The notes under the pieces: model-generated | Databases searched by the model: none | The model's input: only the letters and a program-made list of their open reading frames with translations | What the model was told of the DNA's origin: nothing | NCBI GenBank assembly: GCA_003134505.1 | Contig: PLBK01000037.1 | Span: 89,534 to 151,252, forward strand | Reading direction: 5' to 3' | Length of the DNA stretch: 61,719 nucleotides | Source of the DNA: Actinomycetota bacterium | GTDB lineage: Bacteria > Actinomycetota > Thermoleophilia > Gaiellales > Gaiellaceae | Made by a program: the position numbers and the translations under genes | Shown here: positions 56,238 through 61,719 of the stretch, piece by piece | Numbering within the stretch: the first letter of the stretch is position 1 | Layout: every line of letters begins with the position of its first letter

Positions 56238-57611
56238 CTAGTCCAGTTCGTCTTCCTGCGGCTCCTGCCTCATAAGTTCGACAGGAGTGATCGGGTCTTT
56301 CAGCGGGATCGTGAACTCACCCTTCGCTGTGCCGCTCACGTTCGTCGCCGTCGCCGTCCACGTCCCGTCGAGCAAACTCGCTTCACCTGCAATCGCGACC
56401 ACATGGATGTCATGGAGCGAATGCTTGTGTTGTGGCCGCACGTGAACAGGCGCGAACCGAACCGTGCTAGAGCCGCTGTTCGAGATCTTGCCTGGCGACA
56501 GGCGTTCGATGCCCAGGTTGTGCGGCATGAACGGGGCTGCGATTCGATAGTCGAACGTGCGTGGTCCCCATTTCCGAGGGCGGGCGGGGAAATCGAGCTG
56601 GTCCTCCGTCTCGCGGACATCGAAGAACGCGGCAACTGCACCTGGAAGGAACAGCTCCGTCACGACATTCTCGAAGTTGTCGTCACCAAGATTGAGAACC
56701 GCGAGATGTAGTCGGCCGATCCCGACTCGGACGGCCTGCATGCGGAGCAGGGACAGCAGAGCTGGCCGCGCCTCCTCCAGGTAGTCCTCGACCTGCTTGT
56801 CGTATTCCTCTGGAGTCCGATTCTCAGGTTGAACGCCAAGGTGGCCCAGGCCTCTAAGCGCGTTACCAATATCCAGGCCAGCCATTGAAGCGGCCGTCTC
56901 CCGCTTCGGCGGCGGCGGTATCGGTCTTGCCAAACTCCGCCGCTGGCCGTCGATCCACGCTCCGACAGCCTGGTCGCTCAGATCGAGAGGGGTGACTCGA
57001 CTCTCCTGCTCCCACCACGTCAAATCAACGTCGAGGCGAGGACGCACGGCTCCCAACCGCCGCTGAAGCATCCGCATGTCCGCCGCGTTCGCGCGTTCCG
57101 TGCGTCCGTGCCGTCTGACGAATATCTCGCCGTTGCGATAGTTGATTCGCTCGGGACCTGTTGACTCGCTGAACTCCTTTTGCAGGCAATAGATCGGATT
57201 GCCCTGAGCTGGTGGTGGGACCGTGACAACAAGCACGGTCGAACCACCGACCTCTAAGAACTGGGGTATCCAGTGCGGTCCGTCGCGTCCGAGGTAGGGG
57301 GCGACCCCGCCGTCGAGTTCCGCCATATCTATCGGCTTCACCCCTTGCAGGTTCTCGGGCTCGCTGCCGAGGACTAGGTACCCGTAGCCTTCGGCATGAC
57401 GGGCCGCTGATGCGGGGTCGCGATTGGCGAAACCGATCGTGTGTCGAGCGATCTCTGCCATCCAGCGTTTCTCGCTCAGGGCCGCTGCGGATTTCCACTC
57501 GACCCAATCAGGCTCCGATTCGTGCCGGGGAGCATCCCTTATCGCCGCGACCAAACTCTGTAACGAGCCTGGGGTGAGGAAAGCGCGCTGAGCGTTCACT
57601 CCAAGGGTCAC
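56238..57611 (-). CDS. AlbA_2/Schlafen-type DNA-binding domain protein
   Basis: About 457 residues. PDWVEWKSAAALSEKRWMAEIARHTIGFANRDPASAARHAEGYGYLVLGSEPENLQGV (about 37-95) is the AlbA_2 pattern: E-x-K, a helix with I-x-GFAN, then a GYLVLG strand. FVRRHGRTERANAADMRML follows as in relatives. The C-terminal half has coiled and beta-rich segments without known motif; it ends in an acidic EPQEDELD. Such proteins occur in phage defence and transcription regulation. The GTG start is approximate; a second GTG lies four codons on. The frame upstream is not used. Confidence 0.72.
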   Translation of the reverse strand: MTLGVNAQRAFLTPGSLQSLVAAIRDAPRHESEPDWVEWKSAAALSEKRWMAEIARHTIGFANRDPASAARHAEGYGYLVLGSEPENLQGVKPIDMAELDGGVAPYLGRDGPHWIPQFLEVGGSTVLVVTVPPPAQGNPIYCLQKEFSESTGPERINYRNGEIFVRRHGRTERANAADMRMLQRRLGAVRPRLDVDLTWWEQESRVTPLDLSDQAVGAWIDGQRRSLARPIPPPPKRETAASMAGLDIGNALRGLGHLGVQPENRTPEEYDKQVEDYLEEARPALLSLLRMQAVRVGIGRLHLAVLNLGDDNFENVVTELFLPGAVAAFFDVRETEDQLDFPARPRKWGPRTFDYRIAAPFMPHNLGIERLSPGKISNSGSSTVRFAPVHVRPQHKHSLHDIHVVAIAGEASLLDGTWTATATNVSGTAKGEFTIPLKDPITPVELMRQEPQEDELD

Positions 57612-57619
57612 TCCGCCAT

Positions 57620-57817
57620 TCAACCAGCGCCTGCCGGACAGCCGTGCCCGCGAAGTGGTTTGTGGACCAGAGTCCCTGCGCGGTGGATCGTCGCCGGGTA
57701 CTCCTCTACCGCCTGGTTGTAGAGGACGAGGTAGCCGTGACCGCAGAACCCGCTCGGGCGGAAGCTTCGCCCGTAGTGATTCGCGTAGGGGTATCTCGGA
57801 TCGTCGCAACCGAGCAC
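57620..57817 (-). CDS. Possible small aromatic-rich protein
   Basis: 65 residues from a GTG. The composition is unusual: PRYPYANHYGRSFRPSGFCGHGYLVLYNQ, Tyr/His/Gly rich. It lies 8 bp upstream of the AlbA_2-type gene, as an operon partner would. No ribosome site at a good distance and no family. The rest of the 57612-57923 gap holds nothing I can support. Confidence 0.3.
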   Translation of the reverse strand: MLGCDDPRYPYANHYGRSFRPSGFCGHGYLVLYNQAVEEYPATIHRAGTLVHKPLRGHGCPAGAG

Positions 57818-57923
57818 GGGGAAGCCGGCGTGCCCCTCACTGGCCGCGACGGGGCGGAAAGCAAGCGACCGGGACGAAGCGCGGCAACGGCGTCGAAGGA
57901 ATCGACCACACTCGGCCGCAGTC

Positions 57924-58910
57924 CTAGAACTCGGTGTCTACTTGGAACTGGTAACGGAACGTGCCAGAGATCATCGGGCTTTGTGAGACCAGTTGGACCG
58001 TGACCGTCTGACCGGGCGCAACTGCGTCGGCCGAGCCCTCTGCGGTACCGACGATCTGACCACCCTGGAAAAAGGTGAATGTGAAGGTTGCGGTCTTGGC
58101 GGTAGAGGCGGTGTTGGTGATGCGCGCGATGCCACCGATGTCGCCCAGGCCGTCGTCCTGAATCTGCAGGACCTGTACCGCGAAATCCTTATCGGCTGCT
58201 TGGGGAGGCGGTGGTGGAGGCGGAGCCGGCGGCGGGGGCGCAGCAGGCTTCGGATAAGCCACGACCGAGTTGCGGTCAATCGTGAAACCGTGCTTGGTCG
58301 AGTTCGTGAAGCACGTCATGCCGGTACTCGCGCTCCGGCAGGTGAAGCCGCCGCGACTCCACGTCGATCCATAGCTCAACACCGGAGCGTGGCCCGGCAC
58401 GAACTCGTGGTTGCGCTCCAGAACCGACCAGGACTGTTGAAAGAAGGTGGCCTGATCGGCCACGAGCACAACCGCCACGTGGTTATTGAACGTGCCGCAG
58501 TTCAACGTGTTCTGCTGCTGCCCTGGCTTCGTGAACACACACTCGATGTTCCCGCTCGGGCTGTAGAAGTGCGCGGGAGCCGCCGCTGGCTTCGAGGGCG
58601 GCGAGGAGGACCGCTGCCCGATCGAGACGGAGATCGTGACCGTCGCGCCTTGCGGGGAGTGACTGCCGGCCGCCGGGGTCTGGTCGTAGACGATCCCGGA
58701 CGGTACCCCGGCGTGTTGGCGGCGCACGACGCGGACGACGAGACCCTGCCCTTTCACCTTCTTCACTGCGAGTACCTCGGTGAGGCCCTGCACGAAGGGC
58801 ACCACGACTGGGGCTGGCGCGACCGAGGTCGTGACGGTGGTTGTTGTCGAGCCGCAGCCTGCGAGGAGTGCCAGCGCGGCGCCGAGGCCGAGCACGAGGA
58901 GAAGCCTCAT
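57924..58910 (-). CDS. Lipoprotein with PASTA-like and DUF6636-like domains
   Basis: 328 residues. LVLGLGAALALLAGCGS has a lipobox (LAGC), so it should be a lipoprotein outside the membrane. Residues about 37-98 (VVPFVQGLTEVLAVKKVKGQGLVVRVVRR...VYDQTPAAGSHSPQGATVTISVS) form a PASTA-like domain, of the kind that binds peptidoglycan. FYSPSGNIECVF...RGGFTCRSASTGMTCFTNSTKHGFTIDR is the DUF6636-type domain with Cys pairs. A poly-Pro linker leads to a beta-sandwich of about 90 residues like FxLYD. Surface exclusion, adhesion or envelope modification are possible; no activity is assigned. Confidence 0.8.
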   Translation of the reverse strand: MRLLLVLGLGAALALLAGCGSTTTTVTTSVAPAPVVVPFVQGLTEVLAVKKVKGQGLVVRVVRRQHAGVPSGIVYDQTPAAGSHSPQGATVTISVSIGQRSSSPPSKPAAAPAHFYSPSGNIECVFTKPGQQQNTLNCGTFNNHVAVVLVADQATFFQQSWSVLERNHEFVPGHAPVLSYGSTWSRGGFTCRSASTGMTCFTNSTKHGFTIDRNSVVAYPKPAAPPPPAPPPPPPPQAADKDFAVQVLQIQDDGLGDIGGIARITNTASTAKTATFTFTFFQGGQIVGTAEGSADAVAPGQTVTVQLVSQSPMISGTFRYQFQVDTEF

Positions 58911-59258
58911 GACATCGGACCTTTTCGTGCCTGGTCGGCACTGTCAAGCCGCGAATGGCCCCTGGACGGCGGAGCTTGCCTCGCTCGACGCCCGGGTAAG
59001 CTGAACGGGCCTGGCACGGCGGTAACACCGAACGCCTCCGTGCATGATCTCGTTCTGAGCGGCGCCCTCCCGGCGCCGTTCGGCTATTGTGTAAGAGGAT
59101 GCTGGACGGTACTTCGTTTCCCGTCCGGCGTCCACGCGACTAGGGTCTCGAAGGCCCGACTCGCCCGGGCGCTCCCGCCTTTCCGGTCGGTGAGACGGTG
59201 CAGCGCTCGACCTGCACTAGCAGTCTCGCCCTCGTCCGGGGCGAGACCGTGCGCCCGC
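58911..59258. other. Non-coding stretch with one ATTGTGTAA copy and a hairpin
   Basis: No supported gene in 348 bp. It contains ATTGTGTAAGAGG at 59086-59098, identical over 13 bases to 54502-54514. GTCTCGCCC and GGGCGAGAC form a perfect 9-bp stem at 59223-59247, just before the small-RNA promoter. The lipoprotein promoter should lie near the left end. Confidence 0.5.
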
Positions 59259-59264
59259 TAGAAT
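59259..59264 (+). promoter_or_regulatory. TAGAAT -10 element
   Basis: TAGAAT matches an actinobacterial -10 box well; no clear -35 is seen. A start site near 59271 would give a transcript ending at the terminator at 59480. Confidence 0.5.
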
Positions 59265-59270
59265 CCCATG

Positions 59271-59514
59271 TAGAAGGGTCAGGCTCACCCCTGATCGCAA
59301 ACTCAAGTGGAAAGGGGGGAAACCTCCTCTTGACTTGACCGTTCGCTGTATAGCCGGGTTTCGACTCCCGGCTCGCTAGCGGATCTTCGGGTAGGAAATA
59401 GTTGAGCGTGTTTGCAAGACCACGATGGGCCGTCGAATCGGACGCCCCGGGCTCATCGTTACGGCGTCAGAGATCTAAGAAGGGACCGGTTGTAGCCGGT
59501 CCCTTCGCCTTTTC
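59271..59514 (+). ncRNA. Candidate structured RNA of about 240 nt
   Basis: No coding frame fits, but successive stems are readable. TCAAGT (59303) pairs with ACTTGA (59333) and encloses AGGGGG/CCTCCT with a GAAA tetraloop. GCCGGG (59353) pairs with CCCGGC (59367). ACGATG (59422) pairs with CATCGT (59454). The last is the intrinsic terminator. A -10 box lies upstream. The second stem looks like a tRNA T-arm but no acceptor stem exists. It is convergent with the integrase gene. I do not recognise a family. Confidence 0.55.
59480..59514 (+). terminator. Strong intrinsic terminator
   Basis: AAGGGACCGG and CCGGTCCCTT form a perfect 10-bp stem with a 6-base loop, followed by CGCCTTTT. The T-run overlaps the stop codon of the convergent integrase gene. 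Confidence 0.88.
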
Positions 59515-60973
59515 AGATCGCGACCGGTCTAACTCGATCCTCGACGCGACCGCGCCCGCGCGTGACCACGTAGCCGCGGTGTCCCATGAGCGTCAGCGTC
59601 TCGCGGATCGCCTCGCGGCGCTCCGTGACCGAGAGGGCGTCCCACGTGGCTTGATAGGTCTCCGTGCCCTGGACCCAGCGGTTCGCGCGCGCCCGCTGAA
59701 CGTCCGACACGGACGCGGCGGCTAGCTCAGCCGCCCGGGCCTCCTGCGCGGCCTCCAGGGCGTTCCTGGCGGCCTCCAGGGCGATCCCGTAGGCAAGCGC
59801 CGATAGATCACCTTGAGCATGCGCGGATTCGACCTCGGCTAGCTCCGACTCGGCAAGCAGAACCGCGTCCTCGATCTCCTGACTCGGCTCCGCGTAGACG
59901 CGGATCGTCGCGTGCAGCAGGCCGAACGCGATGTCCGTGGCGTAGGGCTCGATGATCGACGCGCTGATCGTGGACCGCTCTGGGCAGGCCGGGACCTTCT
60001 TGCACGTGTAGTACCGGTACCTCGTCCCGTTGCGCATCGTGTAATCCGAGGTCAGCCGTCCCCCGCACGCGCAGTAGAGGAGACCCGCGAGCAGGGCGCC
60101 CTCGGACTCGCCGCGGCGGACCGGCGCCGAGCCCTTCACGGCGTTCGCGGCGCGGAATAGCGCGTCGTCCACGATCGCCTCGTGCGCGCCCTCCATGACG
60201 AACTCGCCCGAGCGCGCCTCGCCGAGGTAGCAGCGATTGGCGATCATCGACCTCAGCGCCGTGTCGCTCCAGCGCTGACCTCCGACGCCTCGGCGGCTGC
60301 CCTCGATCTTCGCCGTGCCGCCCTTCGACGTGACGATCTTATGCGCGTGGAGGTAGTCGGAGATCTCGCCCCACGACGCGCCGCGCATGCGCATGGCGAA
60401 GCACTCGGCGACGTGCGGCGACGTGCGCGGATCGACGACGAGGCGACGCTCGCCGTTGCGCCGGTAGCCGGTCGGAACTCGACTGCCTCCGTGAATCCCA
60501 CGCTCGACGGCGCCGGAGCGAGCCGTCGCCCACCCCTCCGTCGCCTGCTCGCGGAATAGCTGACTGATCCTGAGCACGAGGTCTCGCCCGAAGCGGCCCA
60601 TCGAGGTAGACGTATCCCACTCGCCGTCCGCTTCGATCAGGAACCCGCCCGCCTCCTCGATCTCCTCGATTGCGTTCAGGGCGCCCTGCATCGTGCGGGC
60701 GAATCGGTCGATCCTGGCCACGATGATCCCGCCCGAGACGCCGGAGCGGATACGCGCGAGCGCCTCGTTCAGCGCCGGTCGGTCCATCGTCCCGCCCGAC
60801 TTGTCCAGGTCCGTGAGTACCTCGCCCACCCGGTAGTCGCGCGCCGTCGCGAGCGCCCGGCACCTTTCCTCCTGCACCGCGGGCGAGATAAACGAGTCGC
60901 CCTCGCGCCCACCCACGCGACTCACGCGCACGTACACGTCGAGCGGCTTCGTGATCTTGCCCTTCGGTGACAC
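59513..60973 (-). CDS. Large serine recombinase (integrase)
   Basis: 486 residues from a GTG with GGAGGT upstream. The N-terminal resolvase domain has the catalytic Ser18 in VYVRVSRVGG and the core Arg residues in RCRALATARDYRV and IIVARIDRFARTMQGA. The Recombinase domain follows (about 160-290, with GYRRNGERRLVVDP and RWSDTALRSMIANRCYLGE), then the zinc ribbon (LLYCACGGRLTS...YYTCKKVPACP) with a coiled-coil insertion (about 365-420). Length is typical of phage and ICE integrases such as those of the phiC31/TG1 type. It should integrate the element at the MFS gene. It is convergent with the small-RNA gene and lies next to the right junction. Confidence 0.96.
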   Translation of the reverse strand: MSPKGKITKPLDVYVRVSRVGGREGDSFISPAVQEERCRALATARDYRVGEVLTDLDKSGGTMDRPALNEALARIRSGVSGGIIVARIDRFARTMQGALNAIEEIEEAGGFLIEADGEWDTSTSMGRFGRDLVLRISQLFREQATEGWATARSGAVERGIHGGSRVPTGYRRNGERRLVVDPRTSPHVAECFAMRMRGASWGEISDYLHAHKIVTSKGGTAKIEGSRRGVGGQRWSDTALRSMIANRCYLGEARSGEFVMEGAHEAIVDDALFRAANAVKGSAPVRRGESEGALLAGLLYCACGGRLTSDYTMRNGTRYRYYTCKKVPACPERSTISASIIEPYATDIAFGLLHATIRVYAEPSQEIEDAVLLAESELAEVESAHAQGDLSALAYGIALEAARNALEAAQEARAAELAAASVSDVQRARANRWVQGTETYQATWDALSVTERREAIRETLTLMGHRGYVVTRGRGRVEDRVRPVAI

Positions 60974-61086
60974 GACTACCTCCGTCGATCAGGGTCCGCG
61001 ACGATCTCAGCGTAGGCCCTGTATTGGAAAGATACAAGTCCCCGATATAGGGAGTTTCTCCGTAAAGGATGCGCCGCCCAGGTACA

Positions 61087-61113
61087 CCGGGGGCCGTTCT
61101 TAGCGGCCCCCGG
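61087..61113. terminator. Hairpin between MFS 3' end and integrase
   Basis: CCGGGGGCCG and CGGCCCCCGG pair over 10 bp around 7 bases, 10 bp past the MFS stop. It probably ends MFS transcription so that the host promoter does not drive the integrase. The T-run is missing. Between it and the integrase start is a TGTAT/ATACA repeat near 61021-61037. Confidence 0.65.
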
Positions 61114-61122
61114 ACATCTCTC

Positions 61123-61719
61123 CTACGCCGCAGCCTCAAGCTCGGGCTCGGCCATGAGCGGTTCAACCCTGGCCCCTGCCTTGCGCACGCTCGGCATAAG
61201 GAAGGCCGCTATCGCGCCAATGGCCACGAGCGCTGCCCCGACATAGACCGCAGCGTTCATACCGTTCGAGAACGTCTCCGCGGTCCGGTAGCCGCCGTAG
61301 CTCGCGAAGATCGAGGCGAGCACAGCCACGCCGAACACGCCGCCAAGCTCGCGGATCGCGTTGTTGGCGCCCGACGCCTGGCCCTCCTCGTGCCGGCGGA
61401 CCGAGCTGAGCACGACGTTGGCGACGGGGGCGAAGAACAGGCCCATACCGATGCCCGAGAGGGCGAAGGGTCCGACGAGCTGCGAGTACGCGATCGTCGG
61501 CGTCGAGACGGTTGCTATCCACGCGAGCCCGATCGCCTGGAGGCTCAGACCCACGGCCATGATCCTCGCGCCGCCGATCCGATCGGAGAGAGCGCCAGCG
61601 ATGGGCGCGACGAAGATCGGCATGGCCGTCCAAGGCAGGATGCGAAGGCCCGACTGGAGCGGCGAGTAGTGCTGTATGGATTGAAAGAACTGTGCTAGCA
61701 GGAAGATCGAGCCGAACAT
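61123..61719 (-). CDS. MFS transporter (DHA2-type), host 5' end fused to element-borne 3' end (partial)
   Basis: The visible 198 residues are the C-terminal third of an MFS multidrug/proton antiporter; the N-terminal part lies right of the window and the first Met shown is internal (FGSIFLLAQFFQ). Motifs: YSPLQSGLRILPWTAMPIFVAPIAGALSDRI, ALSGIGMGLFFAPVANVVLSSV, EEGQASGANNAIRELGGVFGVAVLASIF. It aligns with the displaced copy at 45925 with 18 differences in the first 138 residues by my count and then a different tail. The bases to about 61700 would come from the element, those beyond from the host. The reading frame is continuous across the junction. Confidence 0.88.
   Translation of the reverse strand: MFGSIFLLAQFFQSIQHYSPLQSGLRILPWTAMPIFVAPIAGALSDRIGGARIMAVGLSLQAIGLAWIATVSTPTIAYSQLVGPFALSGIGMGLFFAPVANVVLSSVRRHEEGQASGANNAIRELGGVFGVAVLASIFASYGGYRTAETFSNGMNAAVYVGAALVAIGAIAAFLMPSVRKAGARVEPLMAEPELEAAA
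61697..61702. other. Right element junction (attR core, approximate)
   Basis: AGCAGG here is the same string as at the left junction. Homology between the two MFS copies continues to the left of it. It encodes the Leu-Leu pair of FLLAQFF. The exact crossover cannot be fixed from this window. Confidence 0.65.

Larger units (their letters stand above)
46498..61704. mobile_element. 15.2-kb serine-recombinase integrative element inserted in an MFS gene
   Basis: Limits are set by the two homologous MFS 3' ends, one outside the left junction and one just inside the right. A large serine recombinase gene lies 730 bp from the right junction. Cargo genes are mostly small and unknown, several have lower GC than the flanking glycan genes, and none belongs to the neighbouring pathway. 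No phage structural, packaging, conjugation or clear replication gene is seen. It could be a satellite, a mobilisable island or a plasmid-like element whose replication protein is not recognisable. Confidence 0.85.

Noticed and set aside
59339-59385. tRNA or tmRNA
   Set aside because: The GCCGGG/CCCGGC stem with TTTCGACT loop looks like a T-arm, but loop length is wrong, and no acceptor stem, anticodon arm or tag-peptide frame is present.
1-61719. CRISPR arrays, rRNA genes, IS elements with transposases
   Set aside because: No regularly spaced repeats with unique spacers, no rRNA-like segment and no transposase frame were seen on either strand.
61123-61719. Start codon for the right MFS fragment at the window edge
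   Set aside because: The Met in FGSIFLL context is internal to an MFS helix; the true N-terminus must be outside the window.

Overview
The window is high-GC, gene-dense bacterial DNA. Codon use, the many GTG and TTG starts, ATGA/GTGA stop-start overlaps, and families such as Stf0 sulfotransferase, Wzm/Wzt, RsiG-like coiled coils and 'GTW' Ig-like repeat proteins point to Actinomycetota. A deep branch such as Thermoleophilia fits best; this is inference, because no rRNA or other lineage marker is present.

Region 1 (about 1-45.7 kb) is a large cell-surface glycan locus. It carries about a dozen and a half soluble or membrane glycosyltransferases, three sulfotransferases, a PhyH-type dioxygenase, three methyltransferases, a GtrA/GtrB pair, an ABC exporter (Wzm, and Wzt with a C-terminal glycan-binding domain), an O-antigen ligase/polymerase and a flippase-like protein. 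Two sugar-precursor operons stand out. One (32.3 to 23.7 kb, minus strand) is nonulosonate-like: a NeuB-type synthase, KdsC-type HAD phosphatase, SDR, aldehyde dehydrogenase, CMP-sugar synthetase and one-chain transketolase, followed by two glycosyltransferases, nearly all translationally coupled. The other (45.7 to 37.3 kb, minus strand) joins an ArnC-like GT2, a sugar-nucleotide dehydratase/epimerase, an ATP-grasp ligase, a DegT aminotransferase and a flippase-like protein.

Region 2 (about 46.50-61.70 kb) is a 15.2-kb integrated element with a large serine recombinase at its right end. It sits inside an MFS (DHA2-type) transporter gene. The host's displaced 3' end lies just outside the left junction (45925-46503). 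The element supplies a homologous replacement 3' end (61123-about 61700) that fuses in frame to the host 5' part, so the transporter stays intact. No terminase, capsid, relaxase or recognised replication gene is visible. Cargo includes a NYN-type nuclease, a tandem pair of RsiG-like proteins (one with the exact c-di-GMP-binding signature), several winged-helix or zinc-finger proteins, an Xre-type regulator heading a coupled operon, clusters of tiny coupled ORFs including three single-pass membrane peptides, an AlbA_2/Schlafen-type protein and a lipoprotein. Two intergenic stretches look like independent small-RNA genes, each with a promoter, stem-loops and an intrinsic terminator. Dispersed GATTGTGTAA motifs, a perfect 22-bp palindrome and a repeat-dense 0.57-kb non-coding block are candidate cis-acting sites.

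All calls come from reading the sequence. Family names are by recognition, not by database search.
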